Below, piece after piece: positions 1 to 7,625 of a stretch of DNA of 64,000 nt (position 1 is the first letter of the stretch; every line of letters begins with the position of its first letter). The notes below the pieces were generated by a model. The model was given only the letters and a program-made list of their open reading frames with translations, was not told the origin of the DNA and did not search any database. The stretch spans positions 25,037 through 89,036 of the forward strand of contig NZ_JAATJW010000007.1 of the NCBI RefSeq assembly GCF_011800755.1. Reading direction: 5' to 3'. Both the position numbers and the translations under genes were made by a program. This stretch comes from Listeria valentina. Its GTDB lineage: Bacteria > Bacillota > Bacilli > Lactobacillales > Listeriaceae.

Positions 1-53
1 AGTCTCATGAAAGCTTAATTAAGTAAACGAGAACAAAGGAGGTGAGGTTTTAA

Positions 54-839
54 ATGGCGAAAAACAAAAAAGTGGTTTCGATCGAAAGCCGCATTCCTGA
101 ATTAAAGAAATATCGTAAGAAAAGATTGGTTCGCCATTTAATTCTTCTGATAGGTTTCTTTGTTCTTCTGATTCTCGCAACTTTGTATTTTTTGTCTCCG
201 ATTAGCAAAGTAGAGACGATCTATGTTTCTGGAAATCGTGAATTAACGGAGCAAGATGTGCGATCGGATAGTGGCGTTCAAAAAGGTGACTATATGATCG
301 CTATCAATAACAAAAATGTAGCAGAACAACTTGAAAAAAATAAAATGATCAAAAAAGCAGTCGTTGAAAAAAGTGGGCTGCGGAAGGTTAAAATCAAAAT
401 TACTGAATACAAAACGATCGGGTATCAGCCAAGAGACGGTTTTTACTATGAGATTCTTGAGAATGGCGAGCTATTACTAGAACGAGCAAGAAAATTCCCG
501 ATTGGAAATCGTGTACTCTTTTTCAATTTTAAAAATGACGACGTGCTGAAAGATATGGTGAAGGAGTGGAAAAAGTTACCAGTAAGTGTTCAAAATGCTG
601 TATCTGAAATCCATTTGAAACTGACAAAAAGTGATCCTGAACACATTTTATTGTACATGAATGATGGCAACCAAGTGACGGCAACGATTCACGGGTTCGC
701 AGATAAAATGAGTTACTATCCTTCGATTTCAGCTCAATTAAACACAGGACAAAAAGGTGTCATTGATCTTGAAGTAGGGGCCTATTTTGAAAGCTATTAT
801 AAAAAGAAACAAGAAAAGGAAAAAGCAGAATCCGAATGA
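54..839 (+). CDS. divIB: cell division protein DivIB/FtsQ
   Basis: Bitopic membrane protein of the divisome that forms the DivIB-DivIC-FtsL subcomplex controlling septal peptidoglycan synthesis. The 261-residue product has a basic cytoplasmic tail (about 1-27), one membrane helix (about 28-48) and then a POTRA-like segment starting near VETIYVSGNRELTE, followed by the beta domain and a lysine/glutamate-rich tail. The ATG follows AAAGGAGGTG at normal spacing. Its place directly before ftsA-ftsZ is the standard dcw-cluster position. A weak hairpin with a T run follows it, so ftsA may also have its own transcription. Confidence 0.93.
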   Translation: MAKNKKVVSIESRIPELKKYRKKRLVRHLILLIGFFVLLILATLYFLSPISKVETIYVSGNRELTEQDVRSDSGVQKGDYMIAINNKNVAEQLEKNKMIKKAVVEKSGLRKVKIKITEYKTIGYQPRDGFYYEILENGELLLERARKFPIGNRVLFFNFKNDDVLKDMVKEWKKLPVSVQNAVSEIHLKLTKSDPEHILLYMNDGNQVTATIHGFADKMSYYPSISAQLNTGQKGVIDLEVGAYFESYYKKKQEKEKAESE

Positions 840-861
840 TTCTATAGAAAATTTGTCCAAT

Positions 862-886
862 AGGGGGTCGTTTGTTCCCCTTTTTC
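862..886 (+). terminator. weak terminator after divIB
   Basis: A short G/C stem (AGGGG with CCCCT) around a loop of about 10 nt is followed by TTTTTCT. The stem is short, so readthrough into ftsA is likely. Confidence 0.5.
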
Positions 887-1074
887 TATGATTTGCTTGG
901 TAATTCTTAAAAAATGTTCAAAATTTGATCTTTGTACTTTAATTCAAAAGTTTGTTGGTGTAGACTAGAGTATAGGTAAATCTAACATAGTCTAAAAAGC
1001 GTCAACATGAAAATAAGAAATCGCATAAATAAAATGAAAGTGTACACGAATGAAAACAAAGGAGGTGCCGATCA

Positions 1075-2358
1075 GTGGGAGAAAGTGAAATTTATGTGAG
1101 CCTTGATATTGGCTCTTCAAAAATTAAAGTAATCATCGCGGAAATTGCAAATGACCGTTTGAATATTATAGGTGTTGGTGACGTTGAATCGGAAGGAATT
1201 AAAAAAGGCATTGTTATTGATATTGATAAAGCCGTAGATTCAATCAAACAAGCAATTCAAAAAGCTGAGCGAATGGTTGGAGTTGAAATTTCACAAGTGA
1301 TTGTCGGAATCGTCTCTAATCAAATTATGCTTGAAGACAGTCGCGGCATTGTTGCGGTTAGTGGTGATAATTCTGAAATTACAGATCATGATGTATGGAA
1401 CGTCCTTGATTCTGCACAAGTTGCTCCGCTTAGCCCTGAACGAGAAGTGATCAGTCTTATTCCGCATCAATTTATTGTTGATGGTTTCGATGGAATAACA
1501 GATCCGCGTGGCATGAGTGGTGTGCGTTTAGAAATGGAAGGCTCACTTGTAACAGGTTCAAAAACAATCTTACATAACATCCTCCGCTGCGTAGAACGAG
1601 CTGGACTGGAAATTACTGAAATTGTGCTACAGCCACTTGCTGAAGCTGCTATTTCGATGACAAATGACGATAAAGAATTTGGAACCGCACTTGTGAATAT
1701 TGGAGCGGGAACAACGACGATCAGTCTATTTGATCAAGGAAAACTGGTGGCAACAAGTTCAATTCCTGTTGGTGGAGAAAATATCACGAAAGACTTATCA
1801 CTCGGGTTAAATACTTCAACAGCAAATGCTGAAAAAGTGAAGCTTGAGCATGGTTATGCTTTTTATGATGATGCTTCACAAGATGAAGTATTTTCGGTGG
1901 ATGTGATTGGCTCCGATCAGCAACAACATTTCAATCAACTTGAGATCGCGGATATCATTGAAGCGAGACTGGAAGAAATTTTTGAACTCGTTCAAGAAGA
2001 AGTTTACCGCATGGGAGCGAGAAACTTGCAAGGTGGTTACATCTTAACCGGTGGCACAATGGGAATGCCGGGTGCAATTGATCTTGCTGGGAAAACGCTT
2101 GGTAGTCATGCAAGGCTTGCAATGCCAGATTATATTGGAGTTAGAGATCCAGCTTATACAACGGCCGTTGGTTTGATCCAATATGCTTATGAATTAGAGG
2201 GGCTTGAAGGGCGAGACCTTGGAAGTGAGACTTCAGCTTATCATGAAGAAAGCGAAGGGCGAGCTGAAAAGAAAGCGAAAGCACCTAAACCTAAAAAATC
2301 TGATGATGAAAAAGTAACAACGAAAATGAAAAATTTCTTTGGCGCGTTTTTTGAATAA
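1075..2358 (+). CDS. ftsA: cell division protein FtsA
   Basis: Actin-fold ATPase that tethers FtsZ filaments to the membrane and recruits late division proteins. The protein (427 aa) opens with the actin-family phosphate-binding segment VSLDIGSSKIKV, and the second nucleotide motif (LVNIGAGTTTISLF) lies near residue 205. The C-terminus is a low-complexity lysine-rich linker ending in an amphipathic KMKNFFGAFFE helix, the usual membrane-targeting sequence. The start is GTG after AAAGGAGGTG. It lies 43 nt upstream of ftsZ and is clearly co-transcribed with it. The 235-nt upstream gap showed no promoter I trust. Confidence 0.95.
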   Translation: MGESEIYVSLDIGSSKIKVIIAEIANDRLNIIGVGDVESEGIKKGIVIDIDKAVDSIKQAIQKAERMVGVEISQVIVGIVSNQIMLEDSRGIVAVSGDNSEITDHDVWNVLDSAQVAPLSPEREVISLIPHQFIVDGFDGITDPRGMSGVRLEMEGSLVTGSKTILHNILRCVERAGLEITEIVLQPLAEAAISMTNDDKEFGTALVNIGAGTTTISLFDQGKLVATSSIPVGGENITKDLSLGLNTSTANAEKVKLEHGYAFYDDASQDEVFSVDVIGSDQQQHFNQLEIADIIEARLEEIFELVQEEVYRMGARNLQGGYILTGGTMGMPGAIDLAGKTLGSHARLAMPDYIGVRDPAYTTAVGLIQYAYELEGLEGRDLGSETSAYHEESEGRAEKKAKAPKPKKSDDEKVTTKMKNFFGAFFE

Positions 2359-2401
2359 TAGCTGCGATTAAAAAATCAAGAAAGTAGTAGGAGGAAATAG
2401 A

Positions 2402-3571
2402 ATGTTAGAGTTTGAAACCAATTCTGAAAGCTTGGCAACGATTAAAGTAATTGGCGTCGGCGGTGGCGGAAATAACGCTGTTAATCGCATGATCGAACAC
2501 GGCGTTCAAGGCGTTGAATTTATTTCTGTTAATACAGATGCCCAAGCCCTTAATTTAGCTAAATCAGAAGTAAAACTACAGATCGGTTCAAAGCTTACTC
2601 GTGGGCTTGGAGCTGGAGCTGTCCCTGAAATCGGGAAAAAAGCGGCAGAAGAAAGCCGTGAAGTTATTGAAGAAGCATTAAAAGGTGCCGACATGGTATT
2701 TGTTACTGCCGGAATGGGCGGCGGCACAGGAACTGGTGCAGCCCCAGTTATTGCACAAATTGCAAAGGAAATGGGCGCTCTAACAGTTGGCGTGATTACG
2801 CGACCATTTGGTTTCGAGGGGCCAAAACGCTCGAAACAAGCGGTTTCTGGAACAGAAGCAATGAAAGAAGCAGTGGATACACTGATTGTGATTCCAAACG
2901 ATCGTTTACTTCAAATTGTGGATAAAAACACACCGATGCTTGAAGCGTTCCGTGAAGCGGATAATGTTCTTCGTCAAGGGGTTCAAGGGATTTCTGATTT
3001 GATTGCAGTACCTGGGCTTATCAACTTGGACTTTGCTGATGTGAAAACGATCATGACGAATCGTGGATCAGCTCTTATGGGAATTGGAATTGCAACGGGT
3101 GAAAACCGCGCGGCAGATGCTGCTAAAAAAGCAATTTCTTCTCCACTACTTGAAACATCGATTGATGGAGCTAAAGGTGTGCTGATGAACATTACAGGCG
3201 GATCAAATCTTAGCTTGTATGAAGTTCAAGAAGCAGCAGAAATCGTATCAAATGCTTCTGATCCAGAAGTGAATATGATTTTTGGCTCTGTTATTAACGA
3301 TGATTTAAAAGATGAACTTGTTGTAACAGTGATTGCTACTGGTTTTGATGAATCGAAACAACAAACGGTTCAACCAAGACGTGCGGCAGGTCAAAAAATT
3401 GATGTGAATCGGCCAAATTATGCTAAACCTGAAGAGTCACGCAGACCGATTGAAAATGATTCAGCTGAACAACAAGCGCCTTCTTACCGTGAAGAAGAAC
3501 CAGCAAGCACAGATCATGGAGATGTTGATGTTCCGGCGTTCATTCGCAATCGTAATAGACGTAAACGTTAA
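2402..3571 (+). CDS. ftsZ: cell division protein FtsZ
   Basis: Tubulin-like GTPase that assembles the Z ring at mid-cell. The 389-aa product carries the N-terminal [11 protein letters not shown] nucleotide-binding motif, the tubulin signature [10 protein letters not shown] near residue 105, the T7 loop region [20 protein letters not shown], a variable acidic linker, and the conserved C-terminal peptide [14 protein letters not shown] that binds FtsA and SepF. Length and order are typical of Firmicutes FtsZ. The ATG is preceded by AGGAGG. It is followed by ylmE and sepF in the usual arrangement. Confidence 0.98.
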   Translation: MLEFETNSESLATIKVIGVGGGGNNAVNRMIEHGVQGVEFISVNTDAQALNLAKSEVKLQIGSKLTRGLGAGAVPEIGKKAAEESREVIEEALKGADMVFVTAGMGGGTGTGAAPVIAQIAKEMGALTVGVITRPFGFEGPKRSKQAVSGTEAMKEAVDTLIVIPNDRLLQIVDKNTPMLEAFREADNVLRQGVQGISDLIAVPGLINLDFADVKTIMTNRGSALMGIGIATGENRAADAAKKAISSPLLETSIDGAKGVLMNITGGSNLSLYEVQEAAEIVSNASDPEVNMIFGSVINDDLKDELVVTVIATGFDESKQQTVQPRRAAGQKIDVNRPNYAKPEESRRPIENDSAEQQAPSYREEEPASTDHGDVDVPAFIRNRNRRKR

Positions 3572-3623
3572 AAATGTTTGAAGCGTTAGAATTCGGGAAT
3601 TCAAATGAACAAAGGTGACGCAG

Positions 3624-4298
3624 ATGTCGAAACAAGATAATCTCATTCAAATAAATGCAAATATCAAAGAAGCTTGCAAAAAATCTGGGCGTTCTGAAGC
3701 AGACGTACATTTGGTTGCGGTAACGAAGACCATTGATGTTGCAGGAATGAAAGAACTTTATGATTTGGGAATTCGTGATTTTGGTGAAAACCGGGTGGAT
3801 GTCTTTTTAGAGAAATATGAAGCACTTCAAGATTTCTCGGACATCCGCTGGCATTTCATCGGATCGCTCCAAACACGCAAGGTGAAGCAAATTATTGATA
3901 AAGTGGATTTTATTCATTCGCTTGATCGCGTGAGTTTGGCTGAGGAAATTGAAAAATGGGCTGTAAAGCCAGTCCGCTGTTTCTTGCAGCTGAATGTTTC
4001 TGGAGAGGAATCCAAACACGGTTTTACGAAGGAATCAGCCTTGGCATTTTTGAAACAAGCTGATTTCAAACACATTGAAATTGTCGGATTGATGACGATG
4101 GCTCCAATTACTGAAAATGAAGACGACCTTCATGAGATTTTTAATGCGTTGAAAGAAGCAGGAGCTGAAATTGCATCGCTTCAACTCAGCCAAGTGACAG
4201 CAAGCGAACTATCTATGGGAATGACAAATGACTACAGCATTGCAATTGAAGAAGGTGCCACATATATTCGTGTTGGCAGAGCGCTCGTAAATGACTAA
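3624..4298 (+). CDS. ylmE: pyridoxal-phosphate homeostasis protein (YggS/YlmE family)
   Basis: PLP-carrying alanine-racemase-fold protein of the YggS/YlmE/PROSC family; it has no known enzymatic turnover and affects vitamin B6 and amino/keto acid balance. The 224-aa product has the conserved LVAVTKT segment with the PLP lysine, ENRVD, HFIGSLQTRK and the C-terminal SMGMTNDYSIAIEEGATYIRVG motif. I prefer the ATG at 3624, 6 nt after AAAGGTG, over an in-frame GTG that lies inside that ribosome binding site. It sits between ftsZ and sepF, as in other Firmicutes. Confidence 0.92.
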   Translation: MSKQDNLIQINANIKEACKKSGRSEADVHLVAVTKTIDVAGMKELYDLGIRDFGENRVDVFLEKYEALQDFSDIRWHFIGSLQTRKVKQIIDKVDFIHSLDRVSLAEEIEKWAVKPVRCFLQLNVSGEESKHGFTKESALAFLKQADFKHIEIVGLMTMAPITENEDDLHEIFNALKEAGAEIASLQLSQVTASELSMGMTNDYSIAIEEGATYIRVGRALVND

Positions 4299-4319
4299 AA
4301 TTAACGGAGGTGCAAGATC

Positions 4320-4781
4320 ATGGGACTTTCCAATAAATTCAAATCTTTCTTTTTCCTTGATGAAGATGAATACTACGAAGAAGAAACAAACCGAAAAAAC
4401 AATCAGGAACCTGAGCCAATGATTCAGAAAAAAAATGAAAAACCAGCTAAAAATCGTTTTCGTGCTGTTGAAGAGGAGCCGAATGTCGTGAGCATGCAAG
4501 GTGCGCAATTTTCAAGTGAAGTAATGCTTTCTGAACCACGTGTGTACGCGGAGGCACAAGAACTCGCGGATTACTTAAAGGAATATAAAACGCTTGTTGT
4601 TAACTTACAGCGTATTAGTCACGATCAAGCTATTCGGATCGTAGATTTCCTAAGTGGAACGGTTTATGCACTGGGAGGCGACATCCAACGTATTGGGAAT
4701 AATATTTTCCTTTGTACGCCAGAAAACGTTAGTGTGGATGGCTCGATTTCTGAAATGCTTGAAGAACAAAATTACATGTAA
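4320..4781 (+). CDS. sepF: cell division protein SepF
   Basis: Membrane-binding FtsZ partner that forms rings and bundles FtsZ filaments, partly redundant with FtsA. The 153-aa protein begins with a short amphipathic segment ([13 protein letters not shown]), followed by an acidic, low-complexity linker and the SepF/DUF552 core from about residue 60 ([18 protein letters not shown], then [16 protein letters not shown]). The ATG follows GGAGGTG. It is part of the ftsZ-ylmE-sepF-ylmG operon. Confidence 0.95.
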   Translation: MGLSNKFKSFFFLDEDEYYEEETNRKNNQEPEPMIQKKNEKPAKNRFRAVEEEPNVVSMQGAQFSSEVMLSEPRVYAEAQELADYLKEYKTLVVNLQRISHDQAIRIVDFLSGTVYALGGDIQRIGNNIFLCTPENVSVDGSISEMLEEQNYM

Positions 4782-4804
4782 AGCTAGAGAGGTGGAACAC
4801 AAGG

Positions 4805-5101
4805 TTGCAAACTTTTTTAATTCAAGTGGTTGATGTGATTTTGTTTATCATTCGCTACTTGCCAACACTCATGTTTGTCTACTTCTTGATGAGCTGGTTT
4901 CCCGGGGCACGTGATTCGAAGATCGGGCGCTTTTTAGGTCGAATTTTCGAACCAATTCTGGAACCGTTCAGACGGATTATCCCGCCGATTGGAATGTTCG
5001 ATATTTCATCATTGGTTGCTTTTATTGCTTTCCAATTTGCGATGACTGTACTTACCAATTTGATTTATCAATACGTTGTACCGCTTTTATACGGGATTTA
5101 A
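4805..5101 (+). CDS. ylmG: YggT family membrane protein (YlmG)
   Basis: Small integral membrane protein of the YggT/YlmG family, linked by genomic context to cell division, osmotic response and, in plastids, nucleoid distribution; its exact role is unsettled. The 98 residues form two hydrophobic segments (about 5-27 and 65-95) separated by the family motif SWFPGARDSKIGRFLGRIFEPILEPFRRIIPP. It starts at TTG after GAGGTGG. It lies 23 nt downstream of sepF and ends just before a hairpin with a T run. Confidence 0.9.
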   Translation: MQTFLIQVVDVILFIIRYLPTLMFVYFLMSWFPGARDSKIGRFLGRIFEPILEPFRRIIPPIGMFDISSLVAFIAFQFAMTVLTNLIYQYVVPLLYGI

Positions 5102-5104
5102 CGG

Positions 5105-5134
5105 GTCATGTCTTTCGGGCATGACTTTTTTTAA
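5105..5134 (+). terminator. hairpin with T run between ylmG and ylmH
   Basis: GTCATG and CATGAC pair around TCTTTCGGG and are followed by a run of seven T. The 6-bp stem is short, so it probably only lowers transcription into ylmH. Confidence 0.55.
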
Positions 5135-5145
5135 AGGAGGAAAAC

Positions 5146-5208
5146 TTGTCCGACCCGAAAGAAGATAAAATCGGCCAAGTCTTGATGATTTGTTTTACAA
5201 AAAAATAA
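5146..5208 (+). CDS. possible 20-residue peptide between ylmG and ylmH
   Basis: A TTG-initiated frame of 20 codons (start MSDPKEDKIG, end FTKK) lies 5 nt after AAAGGAGG, an excellent ribosome binding site, and its stop is 2 nt before the ylmH ribosome binding site. I do not recognise the peptide. It could be a translated leader that couples to ylmH, or the scar of a gene that has decayed. The optimal site and tight packing favour real translation; the short length and lack of any known homologue argue against a conserved product. Confidence 0.35.
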   Translation: MSDPKEDKIGQVLMICFTKK

Positions 5209-5223
5209 AGGGAGGTGAAGCAG

Positions 5224-6000
5224 ATGGAAGGCATTTATCAACATTTTCGCAAAGAAGAATATGCTTTTATCGATCAGGTTTTAGATTTAGCGATTCAAGT
5301 GGAGAACGAGTATACCCCGAGGCTGACAGAATTTTTAGATCCACGCCAGCGTTTTATTGCTGAAACGGTTGTTGGTGGATATGAGATGATGGAAATCACC
5401 TTTTTTGGTGGATCGGAATTTACAGAACGAAAGCGAGCACTGATTTATCCCGATTATTACGTGCCAGAAGAGAAGGACTTTCAAATTAGTCTTTTTCATA
5501 TTCGCTATCCTGTGAAATTCACGACGCTCACACATCAAAAAATTCTTGGAACGCTGATGTCGCTCGGTATTCGTCGCGAGGCTTTCGGGGATATTTTAAA
5601 TCAAGGTGAAGAGTGGCAGTTTTTTGTAGATGCCGAAATGGCGCATTATGTAACAAGTCAACTCGAAAAAATTGGGAAAGTCAATGTAATGCTTGAAGAA
5701 GTTTCACTCAGCGAGGCTTTAATTGTGCAAGAAGAATGGGAAGAGCAAATGATTACTACTTCGAGTTTACGACTGGATGGTGTTTTAAGCAACGCGCTTC
5801 ATCTTTCTAGGCAAAAAGCGAAACAAATGATTCAAGCCGGACTTGTTAAAGTGAACTGGAAAGTGGTTCAAAACCCAGATTTTGAGTGTGAAGAAGCGGA
5901 TATTTTGTCGGCGCGAGGTTATGGGCGGATTAAATTGGTTCAAATTCATGGACGAACTAAAAAAGATAAAATTCGAATGGATATTGGCTTTTTAAAATAA
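5224..6000 (+). CDS. ylmH: S4-domain RNA-binding protein YlmH
   Basis: RNA-binding protein of the YlmH family, encoded at the end of the ylm division cluster; work in Bacillus links it to rescue of stalled ribosomes. The 258-aa product has an N-terminal ylmH-specific domain and a C-terminal S4 domain (about 180-245) recognisable by SLRLDGVLSNALHLSRQKAKQMIQAG and VKVNWKVV. I choose the ATG at 5224, 6 nt after GGAGGTG, rather than an in-frame GTG that overlaps that site. A hairpin with a T run follows directly. Confidence 0.9.
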   Translation: MEGIYQHFRKEEYAFIDQVLDLAIQVENEYTPRLTEFLDPRQRFIAETVVGGYEMMEITFFGGSEFTERKRALIYPDYYVPEEKDFQISLFHIRYPVKFTTLTHQKILGTLMSLGIRREAFGDILNQGEEWQFFVDAEMAHYVTSQLEKIGKVNVMLEEVSLSEALIVQEEWEEQMITTSSLRLDGVLSNALHLSRQKAKQMIQAGLVKVNWKVVQNPDFECEEADILSARGYGRIKLVQIHGRTKKDKIRMDIGFLK

Positions 6001-6042
6001 GAAACTGGAAATGGTATGAAATCTGTTGACAGTTTCTTTTTT
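5999..6042 (+). terminator. terminator after ylmH
   Basis: AGAAACTG pairs with CAGTTTCT across a loop of about 22 nt and is followed by a T run. It closes the division cluster. Confidence 0.6.
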
Positions 6043-6079
6043 GTGGCAAGAAAATATGGAAAGCGATGGCAGATTGATG

Positions 6080-6106
6080 TTGCATAAGCGGTGCTTGTGA
6101 TATAAT
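6080..6106 (+). promoter_or_regulatory. niaR promoter
   Basis: An extended -10 element (TGA then TATAAT at 6101-6106) lies about 48 nt before the niaR start. A TTGCAT at 6080 with 15-nt spacing is a poor -35, so the TG extension probably carries recognition. Confidence 0.55.
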
Positions 6107-6153
6107 AACCTTAATTTAAAGGGAAGAGAAGGACGTAAGGCAGGTGAAGAATT

Positions 6154-6672
6154 TTGAAAAAAATGCTTGGAGAAGATAGACGAGCGGCCATTTTAGACTG
6201 GCTACAACATACTTCTGAACCGATTTCTGGTGGCGAATTAGCCAAGCGGACAGATGTGAGCAGGCAAGTGATTGTGCAAGATATTTCATTGCTTCGAGCA
6301 ATGGAGCAGCCGATCATTTCGACTCCACAAGGTTATATGATGACTAAGGAATCGAAAAGAATTCAACGGATCATAGCTTGTAATCACACGAAAGAAGAAG
6401 CTGAAAGTGAGTTAAATACTTTAGTGGATTATGGGGTTTCTGTCATTGATGTGATTGTGGATCATCCGATTTACGGGGAACTGACTGGGAATCTTCATTT
6501 GAATAGTCGCTTTGATGTTGAAAAATTCATCTATAAATTAAAAACGACCGATGCGCTGATGCTTTCTGGTTTAACGAATGGGCTTCATCTCCATACCATT
6601 GAAGCGGATACGGAGGAACAAATCAACAAAGCAATTGAAGTTTTAGCGGAAATTGGGATACTTGTTCGCTAA
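6154..6672 (+). CDS. niaR: NAD-biosynthesis transcriptional repressor NiaR
   Basis: Nicotinate-responsive repressor of NAD biosynthesis and niacin uptake genes in Firmicutes. The 172-aa protein has an N-terminal winged helix (GGELAKRTDVSRQVIVQDISLLRA, about 25-48) and a C-terminal 3H domain named for its conserved histidines, seen here as the histidines in VDHPIYGEL, GNLHLNSRFD and GLHLHTIEA. The start is TTG after GCAGGTGAAG. In L. monocytogenes I recall nad genes near this position; none are present here, so its targets must be elsewhere. Confidence 0.87.
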   Translation: MKKMLGEDRRAAILDWLQHTSEPISGGELAKRTDVSRQVIVQDISLLRAMEQPIISTPQGYMMTKESKRIQRIIACNHTKEEAESELNTLVDYGVSVIDVIVDHPIYGELTGNLHLNSRFDVEKFIYKLKTTDALMLSGLTNGLHLHTIEADTEEQINKAIEVLAEIGILVR

Positions 6673-6706
6673 AATCGACATTGCACTAGGAAAAAATGAT
6701 AGATTG

Positions 6707-6715
6707 TGTTAAAAT
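6707..6715 (+). promoter_or_regulatory. divIVA promoter (extended -10)
   Basis: TGT followed by TAAAAT at 6710-6715 forms an extended -10 about 100 nt upstream of divIVA. No convincing -35 is spaced correctly. Confidence 0.4.
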
Positions 6716-6818
6716 AAAACTTATATTGGATTTGTTTTGTGAAAAGCAAGGCTCTTTCGAAATTTAGTGGTTGTGTATTGAAACTGCGATTTCGATAATT
6801 CGTACGGAGGTGTAGAAT

Positions 6819-7349
6819 ATGCCATTATCGCCACTGGATATACATAACAAAGAATTTACCCGTGGTTTTAGAGGTTATGATGAAGATGAAGTAAATGACT
6901 TCCTCGATCAGATTATCAAAGATTATGAACAAGTGCTAAAAGAAAAGAAACGTCTAGAAGATTCCTTAAACAACAATGAAGAACGCTTAGGACATTTTAC
7001 AAATATTGAAGAAACGCTAAATAAATCATTAATTGTTGCGCAGACAGCGGCAGAGGAAGTTAAACAATCTGCTGATCAAGAAGCAAAATTAATTATTCGT
7101 GAAGCAGAAAAAAATGCGGATCGTATTTTAGCGGATTCTCTTTCAAAAGCACGTAAGATTTCAATTGAAATTGAAGACTTGAAACGTCAATCGAAAGTTT
7201 TCCGGGAACGTTTGCGCTTGCTTGTTGAAGCTCAAATGGACTTGATTAAAAGCGATGATTGGCAACAAATGATGGAATATGACGTGGATGCAACGGAACT
7301 GAAATCTATTAAAGAAGTTCAGGAAGATGCAGAAAACGAACAAGAATAG
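6819..7349 (+). CDS. divIVA: septum/pole placement protein DivIVA
   Basis: Curvature-sensing coiled-coil scaffold that marks septa and poles and, in Listeria, also affects protein secretion and autolysin localisation. The 176-aa product opens with the lipid-binding domain MPLSPLDIHNKEFTRGFRGYDEDEVNDFLDQI, including the conserved phenylalanine and arginine of the membrane-insertion loop, followed by two long heptad coiled coils and an acidic tail. The ATG follows GGAGGTG. It is the last gene before the ileS T-box leader, as in other Firmicutes. Confidence 0.96.
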   Translation: MPLSPLDIHNKEFTRGFRGYDEDEVNDFLDQIIKDYEQVLKEKKRLEDSLNNNEERLGHFTNIEETLNKSLIVAQTAAEEVKQSADQEAKLIIREAEKNADRILADSLSKARKISIEIEDLKRQSKVFRERLRLLVEAQMDLIKSDDWQQMMEYDVDATELKSIKEVQEDAENEQE

Positions 7350-7351
7350 AA

Positions 7352-7592
7352 AAAATGTTGATCTGAGACAAGTATGTTTTTCTTAGACTTACTTAAAAGC
7401 GATCTGGTGATGGTGCGAGACCAGAAGTAAGTTGAAATTCAGAAATCACTCAAGGAGTTCTGGATCTGAATAAAGTAAGATTCAGCGCGGCCAGGCGTTA
7501 ATGGAACGAGTGGATAAAAAGTTTCTTTTTATCAACAAGGGTGGTAACGCGATAATCTCGTCCCTTTTTTAAGGGAGGAGATTTTTATTTTT
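7352..7592 (+). promoter_or_regulatory. T-box riboswitch (isoleucine) upstream of ileS
   Basis: The conserved T-box core AAGGGTGGTAACGCG is at 7537-7551. Upstream, the stem I distal region GATGGTGCGAGACC is visible and the specifier loop reads GAA-ATC-A with the isoleucine codon ATC at 7445-7447. Uncharged tRNA-Ile should pair here and with the T-box bulge and favour antitermination of ileS. The competing terminator is annotated separately. Confidence 0.95.
7554..7592 (+). terminator. T-box-controlled terminator
   Basis: AATCTCGTCCC pairs with GGGAGGAGATT (one mismatch) and is followed by an almost continuous T tract. This is the expression platform of the ileS T-box. Confidence 0.85.
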
Positions 7593-7625
7593 TGCGGAAT
7601 AATAATATAAAGGAGTTTGTGAGCG

